Below, in pieces: positions 53,073-61,319 of a DNA stretch of 64,000 bases (the stretch's first letter is position 1; each line of letters starts with the position of its first letter). The notes beneath the pieces were generated by a model. It saw only the letters and a program-made list of their open reading frames with translations, was not told the origin of the DNA and did no database searches. Source of the DNA: Clostridia bacterium. Lineage in GTDB: Bacteria > Bacillota > Clostridia > Christensenellales > CAG-138. The position numbers were made by a program, and so were the translations under genes. The stretch is taken from the NCBI GenBank assembly GCA_016293975.1, contig JAEDCW010000002.1, positions 1 to 64,000 on the forward strand, given 5' to 3'.

Positions 53073-54232
53073 TGGCAGGAATCTATATACACATACCATA
53101 TTGTCAGAGGAAATGCGCCTATTGTGACTTTGTTTCGTATGCGGATCAAAGTACCTTGGGCGCTTATGTCGATGCGGTCAAAAGCGAGGCAGAGTTGTAT
53201 TCCCAAATGCTTGCATGGAAGCGATTTGATACGGTGTTCATAGGTGGCGGTACACCGAGCATACTACCTGCAGAATCGATTGCAGCTATCTTAGATGCTG
53301 TAAGGCGCTCGTTTAATGTAGCAGAATCCGCAGAGATAACTATAGAATGCAACCCGTGTAGCATAACGGATGAAAAGCTTGCCGCCTATTATGACTGTAG
53401 CATTAACCGGATATCCGTGGGTATGCAGTCGGATGACGATGCAGTACTCAAGGCAATCGGAAGACTGCACACTAAAGCGGTGTTTGAGCAAGCGATGAAT
53501 TCGATAGCAAAGTCAAGCATAGTTAACCGCAATGTCGATATAATGTATGGTTTACCGCTTCAGACGACAGGAGGCTTCATTAGGACGCTTAAATATGCGG
53601 TGAGTCTCCCGATAAATCACATATCGGCATACTCGCTCATACTTGAGGAGGGCACACCTCTGTTTGACAGGCTCAATTCTGACCAAACGGAATTGCCGAG
53701 CGAGGACGATTGCGCGGATATGGAGGAGGAGTGCCATAGAATACTCTGTGATGTGGGATTTACAAGATACGAGGTCTCCAATTATGCCAAGCCAGGCTAT
53801 CAATGCAGACACAACTTGAATTATTGGGATAACGGGGAGTACATAGGGTTAGGTGTAGCCGCACACTCTGCGATAAGAGCAGAAAAGCAATGGACGAGGT
53901 TTTCAAATTTCACCGATGTGAAAGCATATATCGACAGGGTAACAATGGGGATTGTTCCGTGCAAAAACGTAATGACGATAGATAAGCGCGAGGAGATGTT
54001 CGAGTCTATTATGCTGGGTTTGAGGAAAACAGACGGCATAAGGATGGATGATTTTTCCAAACGATTTGGTGTCGATATAATGGATGAGTACAGGGAGGTA
54101 ATTGCCAAGTTTGTTTATGATAAACTCTTATACTGTCGAGAAAACAAGCTCTTTTGTTCACCGCGCGGAATGAGTGTGTTAAACATAATAACGGAAGCAT
54201 TTTATGAACACATGACTGCTACAGAGCCTTGA
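53072..54232 (+). CDS. hemW: HemW-like radical SAM heme chaperone
   Basis: Seen: the radical-SAM motif C11-QRK-C15-AY-C18, FIGGGTPSIL near 55, the glycine-rich SAM contacts, and the HemW hallmark HNLNYW followed by GLGVAAHS near 248-263. The C-terminal wing domain is present. HemW members bind heme and pass it to partner proteins; they are often misnamed as oxygen-independent coproporphyrinogen oxidase HemN, which has an extra Cys not seen here. It starts on the last base of lepA. Confidence 0.94.
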   Translation: MAGIYIHIPYCQRKCAYCDFVSYADQSTLGAYVDAVKSEAELYSQMLAWKRFDTVFIGGGTPSILPAESIAAILDAVRRSFNVAESAEITIECNPCSITDEKLAAYYDCSINRISVGMQSDDDAVLKAIGRLHTKAVFEQAMNSIAKSSIVNRNVDIMYGLPLQTTGGFIRTLKYAVSLPINHISAYSLILEEGTPLFDRLNSDQTELPSEDDCADMEEECHRILCDVGFTRYEVSNYAKPGYQCRHNLNYWDNGEYIGLGVAAHSAIRAEKQWTRFSNFTDVKAYIDRVTMGIVPCKNVMTIDKREEMFESIMLGLRKTDGIRMDDFSKRFGVDIMDEYREVIAKFVYDKLLYCRENKLFCSPRGMSVLNIITEAFYEHMTATEP

Positions 54233-54287
54233 CGTACCCAATGTGATATGTTATATTGTCTTAACAAAATTATGGAGGTAGCTATAT

Positions 54288-54746
54288 ATGAACAGACTGC
54301 TTAAGTATTGCAAGGCGTACTGCGATTCACAGGGATGGAAGTACACTTTGAATGAAGACGAAGAATACATTCGCCTCCAGATGAGCATGGAAGAGGTTGA
54401 TCACGTTACGATTTTTATCCGTGCAAGAGAAAACTCATTTACGACAAACACCTATTTCCCGATTAATGCGGCAGCCGCAAAGCGCGATGCTATAAGCGAG
54501 TTCATATGTCGTGCTAACTACGGACTGGTTATCGGTTGCTTTGAGATGGATTATACCGACGGTGAAATCAGGTACAGGACAACAGGTTGCTTCAAGAACA
54601 TCGATCCTAACCTTGATAGCATCGAGACATTGGTAGATATGGGATTCCTCATGTTCAACCGCTACACTCCCGGATTGATGGGGGTTCTCTATGGCGGAAT
54701 GGATCCCAAGAACGCTGTTGATATGTGCGAGAAGAGCAACGACTAA
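54288..54746 (+). CDS. YbjN domain protein
   Basis: 152 residues with the fold pattern of YbjN / type III secretion chaperone-like proteins: alternating helices and a six-stranded sheet, e.g. VTIFIRARENSFTTNTYFPI and EMDYTDGEIRYRTT, then a helix IETLVDMGFLMFNRYTPGLMGVLYGG. Family function is unclear; some members affect stress and motility. TGGAGG lies 9 nt before the ATG. It is monocistronic with a strong terminator. Confidence 0.75.
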   Translation: MNRLLKYCKAYCDSQGWKYTLNEDEEYIRLQMSMEEVDHVTIFIRARENSFTTNTYFPINAAAAKRDAISEFICRANYGLVIGCFEMDYTDGEIRYRTTGCFKNIDPNLDSIETLVDMGFLMFNRYTPGLMGVLYGGMDPKNAVDMCEKSND

Positions 54747-54764
54747 GGCGACTGAATGAGGCAT

Positions 54765-54792
54765 AAAAATGACCGCTTGCGGTCATTTTTTT
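54765..54792. terminator. Bidirectional terminator between ybjN-like and ygiQ genes
   Basis: AAAAATGACCG (54765-54775), CTTG loop, CGGTCATTTTT (54780-54790), and further T. The ygiQ stop codon (54783-54785) lies within the stem, so the terminator overlaps that gene's 3' end. Confidence 0.9.
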
Positions 54793-56714
54793 GTGCTGTG
54801 CTGTTTAGACTTTTTGCTTATAGGTGTCTGCTTGCCTGTCGTTCTGCTCGGGCGTGAGTTCCGCTCATTTGGCTTTGCGTTTGCTTTATCGGGTTTCTTA
54901 GGTTGCCTTACATACGGAGGTATGAGTGCGTTTTTGCCGAATCCTATAAGGTCATCACGCCCTGCGGTACGCAACGCCTCAGAGACAAGCTTATAATTCT
55001 GAGGAAAATAATACTGTATCAATGCCCTCTGAAGTGCCTTTTCGTGAGCAGACCGCGGCACATAGACAACTTTCATTGTCTTTGGATCGAGCCCGGTATA
55101 ATACATACAGGTCGATGAGGTGCTCGGCGTAGGATAAAAGTCCTGTACCTGTTCGATATGCAGATTATGTGACTTAAGGTATTGCGCAAGCTCTATAGCC
55201 GCATTTAAGTCACTGCCGGGGTGCGACGACATGAGATAAGGCACGATATACTGATTCATGCCGAGGGACTTGTTGAGCGCAAGATACTTCTGTACGAATC
55301 TCTCATCCAGCTCGGAGGAGGGCTTATCCATGAGCTTTAGTACCTTGTCGGACACGTGCTCGGGAGCGACCTTAAGTTGCCCGCTGACGTGATACTTTAT
55401 TATTTCACGCATGAAGGCGTCCGACTTGTCGTACATCGCATAGTCGTAACGGATACCTGAGCGGATGAATACCTTTTTGACACCGCTTATTTTTCGGAGC
55501 TTTCTTAGAAGCTCGATATAGTCGCTGTGGTCTACAACCAAGTTACGGCAAGGAGAGAATCCAAGACAGCTCTTATCGGGACATACGCCGTATATAGACT
55601 GCTTGTCGCAGGCATTTCTTCTGAAGTTTGCCGTAGGTCCTCCCACGTCGTGTATGTAACCCTTGAAGCCGTCGATTTTAGTCAACAGTTTGGCCTCGTT
55701 TACTAACGATTCGTGACTGCGTGAGGATATCATCTTGCCTTGATGCATGGTAAGGGCGCAGAATGTACAGCCTCCAAAACAACCCCTGCAGGAAGTGAGC
55801 GAAAACTGTATCTCGTCGATTGCGGGTATGTGTTTCTTATAGCGCGGGTGGGGGAGGCGCATATACGGCAGGTCATAAACTGCGTCGAGTTCCTCTGTGG
55901 AAAGGGGCGCGGCGGGCTTATTCTGAAGCACATAGACCTTGCCGTGCTTCTGTGCCAGAGTTTTGCCACGAACAGAGTCCTGTTCCCTCTGCTGTATTGC
56001 AAATGTTTCTGCGTATTTACGCTTGTCTGCACGAACGATATCCACACCAGGCAGTTCTATGCGGTCGATGTCATCTATATTCGATACAGACACACAAGTT
56101 CCGCGTACATCCTTGATATCGTCAATGTGCTCACCGTTTGCGAGCCTGTCTGCGATTTCAACGATTGCGCGTTCACCCATGCTGTAGACGAGTATATCGG
56201 CGCCCGAGTCTATAAGAATGCTGTTTTTCACAGAATCCGACCAATAATCGTAGTGGGCGAACCTGCGAAGGCTTGCTTCTATGCCGCCGATTATTACAGG
56301 GACTCGCTTAAAGGCCTGCTTTATACGGTTGCAGTACACAATGGTCGCCCTGTCGGGACGCTTGCCTGCGACTCCACCCTCAGTGTAGGCATCATCACTC
56401 CTGCGCTTTTTTGCCGAGGTGTAGTGATTCACCATGGAATCTATGTTGCCTGCGGTAACGAGAAAAGCGAGTCTCGGCCTGCCAAACACTTCAAACTCTG
56501 CGGTTGAATCCCAGGCGGGCTGTGAGATGATTGCAACGCTGTAGCCCCTGCTTTGAAGCACTCTTCCGATAATTGCCGCACCAAATGACGGGTGATCTAC
56601 ATAAGCGTCACCGGTGACAAGTATAAAATCCGGCTGTGATATGCCGAGGCGATTAAGCTCCTCGACAGACATCGGTAAAAAACCGGACATTTTTGAGTTC
56701 ACATTAGCTTCCAT
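54783..56714 (-). CDS. YgiQ family radical SAM protein
   Basis: Large radical-SAM enzyme (UPF0313). Seen: an N-terminal B12-like Rossmann region (DFILVTGDAYVDHPSFG...), then the cluster motif CRGCFGGCTFC (C-x3-C-x2-C) near 310, HDVGGPTANFRR, PDKSCLGFSPC with extra Cys, and VAPEHVSD. The C-terminal tail after about 600 is basic and low in complexity. Substrate is unknown for the family. The frame opens 12 codons earlier; ATG 56714 fits the family start, but no clear ribosome binding site precedes it. Confidence 0.93.
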   Translation of the reverse strand: MEANVNSKMSGFLPMSVEELNRLGISQPDFILVTGDAYVDHPSFGAAIIGRVLQSRGYSVAIISQPAWDSTAEFEVFGRPRLAFLVTAGNIDSMVNHYTSAKKRRSDDAYTEGGVAGKRPDRATIVYCNRIKQAFKRVPVIIGGIEASLRRFAHYDYWSDSVKNSILIDSGADILVYSMGERAIVEIADRLANGEHIDDIKDVRGTCVSVSNIDDIDRIELPGVDIVRADKRKYAETFAIQQREQDSVRGKTLAQKHGKVYVLQNKPAAPLSTEELDAVYDLPYMRLPHPRYKKHIPAIDEIQFSLTSCRGCFGGCTFCALTMHQGKMISSRSHESLVNEAKLLTKIDGFKGYIHDVGGPTANFRRNACDKQSIYGVCPDKSCLGFSPCRNLVVDHSDYIELLRKLRKISGVKKVFIRSGIRYDYAMYDKSDAFMREIIKYHVSGQLKVAPEHVSDKVLKLMDKPSSELDERFVQKYLALNKSLGMNQYIVPYLMSSHPGSDLNAAIELAQYLKSHNLHIEQVQDFYPTPSTSSTCMYYTGLDPKTMKVVYVPRSAHEKALQRALIQYYFPQNYKLVSEALRTAGRDDLIGFGKNALIPPYVRQPKKPDKANAKPNERNSRPSRTTGKQTPISKKSKQHSTKK

Positions 56715-56760
56715 ACAGCTAACTGTACCGCAAAAGCACGATGATTTCAATGAGGAAATA

Positions 56761-56769
56761 TGGTATAAT
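56761..56769 (+). promoter_or_regulatory. Extended -10 promoter of holA, possibly leaderless
   Basis: TGG-TATAAT (TATAAT at 56764-56769) ends 7 bp before the holA ATG at 56777. A start site about 7 nt after the -10 would fall on or next to the ATG, and no ribosome binding site lies between. No good -35 is visible, which fits an extended -10 promoter. Confidence 0.6.
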
Positions 56770-56776
56770 CAATTAA

Positions 56777-57841
56777 ATGGACTACAAGGAACTGTTCAGC
56801 CTAATAAAAGCTAACGAGCTATCGGGCGCATACGTGTTTCACGGCGAAGAGGAATTCACAAAGAACCGTGCGCTCGATGATTTGCGTGCGCTTATTGAGC
56901 CATCGTCAAGGAGCATGAACATACAGGAATACACCTCTGCAAATGCGGACGCCATAATTACAGCATGCAACACATATCCATTCCTGTCGGACTTAAGGCT
57001 CGTGATTGCAAAGAGCATGCCCGATGCCGATTCCGCGCGGCAGATTCTCGGTTTTTTGCCTCAAATGCCCCAAACTACTCTGCTTGTGTTTACGGTTAGG
57101 GGCAAGTACGAAACGAAGAAGCCTACGAGAAAGAAATCTACACAGGCCGCTAAGGTTCAGAAGACCGAAAAACCGAGGGATACCGTGGATTTTTTTGCCG
57201 AGATGGAGAAAAGCGGCAGAGTATGCGAGTTTAACAGGCTTCCCGAAGCCGATTTGGTTAAGTGGATTGTCAGAGAGTGCTCTTCGTACAATGTGGGTAT
57301 AGGCAAGAACGAAGCAATTACGATAGTAAACAGGGTAGGACACGACCTGACATCGCTTAGAAACGAGCTGCACAAAGCGATATTCTATGTCGGCGAGGGA
57401 AATGTGATAGGTATTGCCGCCATAAATCAATGCATATCGCCCAATGTAGAGTACAGGGTATTTGATATGCTGGATTATTTCTTAAAAGGAAAACCCAAGG
57501 ACGGTTTTGCCGCACTCGACGCCCTGTTTGAGAATACGGCGGAGGTTGTAGGTGTATCGATGTATCTGGCAAAGCAGTTCAGGCTGATGCTGAGAGCTCG
57601 TGTGCTTATAGACAGAAGCGTGCCGAGGCAGAGGGCGGTCGAACAGCTCGGAGGTAATCCATATGCTACAGGCAAGGCTTACGATGCCGCAAAGCGCTTT
57701 GGCATAGCTGAGCTTACTGATGCGGCACAGGATTTTTCAAATCTGATGTATCTGCAGATAAGCGGGTACGCAAAGATTAACGATTTGATCAGCCGTGCGA
57801 TAACAAAGCATCTGGTCGTGAAAGGAGATAATTGTGGATAA
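56777..57841 (+). CDS. holA: DNA polymerase III subunit delta
   Basis: Clamp-loader wrench subunit. Seen: the N-terminal block GAYVFHGEEEFTKNRALDDLR (about 17-37), a degenerate ATPase core with LRLVIAKSMPD, a Lys-rich insertion (about 112-130), then VNRVGHDLTSLRNELHKAIFYV and the C-terminal collar NPYATGKAYDAAKRF. At 354 residues it is normal. It lies divergent from ygiQ with the ATG just after the -10 box. The 3' end overlaps the HIT gene by 8 bp. Confidence 0.93.
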   Translation: MDYKELFSLIKANELSGAYVFHGEEEFTKNRALDDLRALIEPSSRSMNIQEYTSANADAIITACNTYPFLSDLRLVIAKSMPDADSARQILGFLPQMPQTTLLVFTVRGKYETKKPTRKKSTQAAKVQKTEKPRDTVDFFAEMEKSGRVCEFNRLPEADLVKWIVRECSSYNVGIGKNEAITIVNRVGHDLTSLRNELHKAIFYVGEGNVIGIAAINQCISPNVEYRVFDMLDYFLKGKPKDGFAALDALFENTAEVVGVSMYLAKQFRLMLRARVLIDRSVPRQRAVEQLGGNPYATGKAYDAAKRFGIAELTDAAQDFSNLMYLQISGYAKINDLISRAITKHLVVKGDNCG

Positions 57842-58169
57842 TTGTGTTTTCTGTATGATAGCTGAGGGCAAAATCGGCTGTAAGAAAGTATATGAGGACG
57901 ATACTGTCATAGCCTTCCATGATATTGAACCTCAGGCTCCCGTACACGTGCTCGTCATACCGAAACGGCATACGCAGAGCATACTCACAGCAGATAAGGA
58001 ACTGATGGGTCATATGCTCGACGTGTGCGCAAAGCTCTCAAAGGAGTTGGAAATCGACGAGAGTGGCTTTAGAGTAGTAATGAATACCGGAGAGCACGGA
58101 AATCAATCCGTACCGCACCTGCATATGCATATACTTGGCGGCAGGTCGATGCAGTGGCCTCCGGGCTAA
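57834..58169 (+). CDS. HIT family hydrolase (HinT-like)
   Basis: Purine nucleoside phosphoramidase type. Seen: zinc-type CVFC near residues 4-7, AFHDIEPQAPVHVLVIPKRH, NTGEHGNQSVPHLHMHILGG with the catalytic triad motif H95-L-H97-M-H99. At 111 residues it is complete. GTG start with AAAGGAG 6 nt upstream, inside the end of holA. In Clostridia hit often precedes rpsU, as here. Confidence 0.96.
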   Translation: MDNCVFCMIAEGKIGCKKVYEDDTVIAFHDIEPQAPVHVLVIPKRHTQSILTADKELMGHMLDVCAKLSKELEIDESGFRVVMNTGEHGNQSVPHLHMHILGGRSMQWPPG

Positions 58170-58217
58170 TATATTTTGGGTTTCTCGGAAATTGGGCGTA
58201 CTTTCCTACTTTGTCTA

Positions 58218-58246
58218 TTGACTTATGTCACCGGAACAATTATAAT
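58218..58246 (+). promoter_or_regulatory. Sigma-A promoter of rpsU
   Basis: TTGACT (58218-58223), 17-bp spacer, TATAAT (58241-58246). The leader of about 70 nt before rpsU is long enough for control elements. Confidence 0.85.
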
Positions 58247-58323
58247 ACTGCTGTTGTTTTATTATGTCCTAATGCTCAAATATCGGCTTGTTCGATGTTG
58301 CATCAGAGGGGAGGGATAAGTTA

Positions 58324-58491
58324 ATGGAAATTCGTGTTGGCGAAAATGAAACCCTTGAGAGTGCTCTTAAGAGGTGGAAGCGTAAGTGCGCACGTTCTGG
58401 CGTCATGGCAGAGGTCCGCAGACGCGAGCATTATGAGAAGCCCAGCGTAAGGCGTAGGAAAAAGGCCGAAGTTGCGAGAAAGCGTAAATAA
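58324..58491 (+). CDS. rpsU: 30S ribosomal protein S21
   Basis: 55-residue basic protein: [25 protein letters not shown] is the S21 core, and the C-terminal [13 protein letters not shown] is typical. GGGAGGG lies 8 nt before ATG 58324; an upstream in-frame ATG at 58288 has no ribosome binding site. In B. subtilis rpsU follows yqeV (mtaB) on the same strand with yqeY after it. Here mtaB is convergent and yqeY is missing, with IS debris between. Confidence 0.96.
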   Translation: MEIRVGENETLESALKRWKRKCARSGVMAEVRRREHYEKPSVRRRKKAEVARKRK

Positions 58492-58570
58492 GTCATGTCT
58501 GTTGTGAGTTTAGAACTCAATGTCTATAGTTGGTTTACGAACCGCTGATGTATTGCATGGACTTATAATG

Positions 58571-58607
58571 AACAAAAACCCGTTGCGTGACAACGGGTTC
58601 TTTTGTT
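58571..58607 (+). terminator. rpsU terminator
   Basis: AACCCGTTG (58577-58585), CGTGA loop, CAACGGGTT (58591-58599), then CTTTTGTT, with outer pairing of AACAAAA to TTTTGTT. It may also have been taken as the insertion point or left side of the IS200 copy. Confidence 0.8.
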
Positions 58608-59273
58608 GTACAATGAAAAGAAGCTGCTAAGCAGGTGGTTCAAAAGAGTCTTTTGCCGATGAGAAAAAACAACTATGATAAAATGCAAAAGGTCTGCCAG
58701 CCAGGAGCAAAAACATGGGAGGTCAATCATGAAAATCGACGCAAGCAGTACAGCACACAACACGGAATTGCAAATATCACATAGTATTTGCACCGAAACA
58801 TAGGCGTCAAGTAATCTACGGCAAGATAAAAGCAGATACAGGACGAATACGGAAGGAACTATGTGGATCGAAAGGAATAGTAACGATACCACCAAAGATA
58901 GCGGCAACAAGCTTTAAGGGATACTTAAAAGGAAGTGGCAATACAATGCTGTATGAGCACTTCGGCGAGTTGAAGTACAAGCATAGGAGCAGAGAATTCT
59001 GGTGTACAGGATATTACGTATTTACAGTAGGAAAGAACAAAAGGTAATAGCAGAATGCATACGGAATCAATCATAAGAAGATTTAAAGTATAAACAATGA
59101 ACACAAAGAATTGGCAGACCCGTTTATGCTGAGCCTGTTAAGGCAAAAAACAACCGATTTAGCGGTAGCAAAGAGACAGCTTGCGGTTGGCAGATTATTC
59201 GGTGGGCTTTAAGCGCCGCCGCTAACAGCAGCTTACAGCCACAGAGTAAACCACCCCTTGGAAGGGTGGTTGT
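58608..59273 (+). mobile_element. Decayed IS200/IS605-type insertion (copy 2)
   Basis: Remnant of the same family as the copy at 23 kb. It contains a broken tnpA and ends at the right with an 8-bp hairpin AACCACCC (59249-59256)/GGGTGGTT (59264-59271), similar in its outer bases (AACCAC...GTGGTT) to the left hairpin of copy 1. The left end is unclear. It fills the 802 bp between rpsU and mtaB; no other gene is visible there. Confidence 0.65.
58729..59141 (+). pseudogene. tnpA: Broken IS200 transposase with HUH segment deleted
   Basis: Start-like ATG with GGGAGGTC upstream, then a frame break after HNTE. From TGC 58769 to the TAA at 59045 one frame stays open for 92 codons and reads CKYHIVFAPKHRRQVIYG, RKELCGSKGIVTIPPKIA, SFKGYLKG, MLYEHFGELKY, EFWCTGYYVFTVGKN. 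The stretch that should hold CEWKG through DHIHMLVE is missing, so the HUH metal motif is lost while the Tyr segment remains. No start codon serves this frame. Confidence 0.85.
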
Positions 59274-59293
59274 TGTAGTGTAAGCCATCACTG

Positions 59294-60589
59294 TTACTGG
59301 GCTAGTCGTGCTATTATCTCATTTCCTACGACGGTAACAAGCTTGCATGCTTGAATTGTGCCGCACAGAGAATCGTCTATACAGGGGAGCTTGACGCGCA
59401 TATAATTTCCGGTATATCCAACGGCGAAACCATCCTCGCATGTCTCAAATAATACGCCTTGTATGTCGCCTATAAAGCGGGAAAGGAACGCCTGTTCAAG
59501 CTCGTCTGCCTTGACGATGAGCTGTTTTGCCCGCTCATGCTTTACGCTGTTTCTTATCTGGTTGGGCATTTTTGCGGCCACAGTACCCGAACGCCTTGAA
59601 TACGGGAATATATGTATGCGTGCAAAGCCTATTTTCTCGGCAAACTCAAGCGTTTCATTGAATTCCTCGTCTGTTTCGCCGGGGAAGCCCACAATTATGT
59701 CAGTTGTTATCGCCGCATCAGGCATATAGCGCCTCAAGAGCTCACAACACTCGGTATAGTTGGATGTAGTGTAGCGCCTTCGCATACGCGCGAGCACCGT
59801 ATCAGAACCGCTTTGGAGCGACAGATGAAACTGATGACATATACGCCTGTTTTCCGCAAGTCCATTGACAAACTCCTCGGAAAGGAGCTGAGGTTCGAGC
59901 GAACCGAGACGAATCCTCTCAATGCCGTCAAGTCCGTCGAAAAGTCTGAACACGTCAAACAGGTCGGTACCGTCGTGTAATTCTTTGCCGAAAGACATCA
60001 AGTGTATGCCCGTCAGTACAACTTCCTTGAAACCCGAAGCTTCGAGCTTAACGAGTTCCTCGCGTATGTTCTCGAGGGACCTGCTCCTTATGTTGCCACG
60101 AACGTAGGGGATAGCGCAATAAGTACAAAAGCGGTCACAGCCGTCCTGGATCTTAAGATGTGCCCTTGTGCGTCCCTCGTGCGTGGCGGATATGTTCTCA
60201 AAGCTTAAATTGTGAAGAGGCTTTACGGCGTTTGTTACACTTTTCGAACCGTCAAAAAGTGCCTCGGTAAGCTTTACTATCTGTTTTCTTTCGGACGTGC
60301 CCGCAACCAAAGATACACCGGGGATGGAAAGCACCTCTTCGGATGCCCTCTGTGCATAACAGCCTACGACTATTATCTTGGCATCGGGGGAAAGTTCGTG
60401 GGCTCGCGAAATCATCTGTCTTGACTTTTTGTCGGCTACCTGCGTGACCGTGCAGGTGTTTATAACATAAACATCCGCGGGCGCAGCAAACGGGACCTCC
60501 TTATGGCCTGCGGCCTCGAACAGCTCACGCATAGTCTGTGTGTCATATTGGTTGACCTTGCAACCCAGAGTATAGAAAGCAATGTTCAT
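59294..60589 (-). CDS. mtaB: tRNA N6-threonylcarbamoyladenosine methylthiotransferase
   Basis: Adds the methylthio group to t6A37 in ANN-decoding tRNAs. Seen: an N-terminal UPF0004 domain starting FYTLGCKVNQYDTQ (the NQYDTQ form marks MtaB rather than MiaB or RimO), TCTVT and GCYAQR for the second cluster, the radical-SAM motif CDRFCTYC near 150, and a TRAM domain at the end. At 431 residues it is normal. It lies 1 bp after the rsmE stop in the dnaJ-linked operon. Confidence 0.95.
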   Translation of the reverse strand: MNIAFYTLGCKVNQYDTQTMRELFEAAGHKEVPFAAPADVYVINTCTVTQVADKKSRQMISRAHELSPDAKIIVVGCYAQRASEEVLSIPGVSLVAGTSERKQIVKLTEALFDGSKSVTNAVKPLHNLSFENISATHEGRTRAHLKIQDGCDRFCTYCAIPYVRGNIRSRSLENIREELVKLEASGFKEVVLTGIHLMSFGKELHDGTDLFDVFRLFDGLDGIERIRLGSLEPQLLSEEFVNGLAENRRICHQFHLSLQSGSDTVLARMRRRYTTSNYTECCELLRRYMPDAAITTDIIVGFPGETDEEFNETLEFAEKIGFARIHIFPYSRRSGTVAAKMPNQIRNSVKHERAKQLIVKADELEQAFLSRFIGDIQGVLFETCEDGFAVGYTGNYMRVKLPCIDDSLCGTIQACKLVTVVGNEIIARLAQ

Positions 60590-60590
60590 G

Positions 60591-61319
60591 TTACAGTTCC
60601 AATTCGTAATTAATCATTGCAAGCATGGCCATCCCTGCCGTTTCGGTCCTGAGTATTCTTGTACCGAGCGATACAGAGTATGATCCGTTTGCGGTAAGCC
60701 AGCTCACTTCATCGGGCGCAAACCCACCTTCGGGGCCTACGATTATTGCGATATTCTTAGGATGAGTGACCGCTTTGAGCACATCTTTAAGCGTTTTGCC
60801 GGACTCGGATTCGTAGGCAAGAATCACAATGTCATAATTGCTCAAATCAAGCTTATTTAGCCGTGTCACAGGCAGAATCTCAGGAAGTATACCGCGTTTT
60901 GATTGCTTTGCGGCCTCATATGCCACCCGAGACATGCGTATACGCTTGGATTCGGAATCGCGCTTGTCGAGCTTTATAACACAGCGCTCCGATTCTACAG
61001 GGCAAATCGCAAATACTCCGAGCTCCACTGACTTTTGTATTATAGTCTCAAGTTTCGCCGCTTTTGGCAGACACTGAAACAGAGTTACTTGATACTTGGA
61101 TTCGGTGGGAGAGGGGAAATGTTTAAGTAGCTTCAGCGATACGCAATCCTTGTTGATTTTGCTTATCTCGGCGATGTAGTCGTTACACTGTCCGTCGCAG
61201 AGTTCAATCGTATCGCCGATGGAAAGCCTTAGCACCTTGGATATATGCGCCACGTCATTTCCAACTATCTTGGCAGTTTCCTCGCCTATAAGTTCGGCCG
61301 GTGTGAAGAATCTGTTCAT
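60591..61319 (-). CDS. rsmE: 16S rRNA m3U1498 methyltransferase
   Basis: SPOUT-class methyltransferase. Seen: an N-terminal PUA-like part (MNRFFTP, HISKVLRLSIGD), then the knot region with QKSVELGVFAICPVESERC, AAKQSKRGILPEI, and the SAM site IIVGPEGGFAPDEV followed by VSLGTRILRTETAGM. At 242 residues it is normal. ATG 61319 overlaps the prmA stop (ATGA) and has AAAGG 5 nt upstream; the longer frame (to 61346) would overlap prmA more. Confidence 0.95.
   Translation of the reverse strand: MNRFFTPAELIGEETAKIVGNDVAHISKVLRLSIGDTIELCDGQCNDYIAEISKINKDCVSLKLLKHFPSPTESKYQVTLFQCLPKAAKLETIIQKSVELGVFAICPVESERCVIKLDKRDSESKRIRMSRVAYEAAKQSKRGILPEILPVTRLNKLDLSNYDIVILAYESESGKTLKDVLKAVTHPKNIAIIVGPEGGFAPDEVSWLTANGSYSVSLGTRILRTETAGMAMLAMINYELEL

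Noticed and set aside
55740..56507. 255-residue plus-strand frame opposite ygiQ
   Set aside because: Shadow of the radical-SAM gene; random-looking composition.
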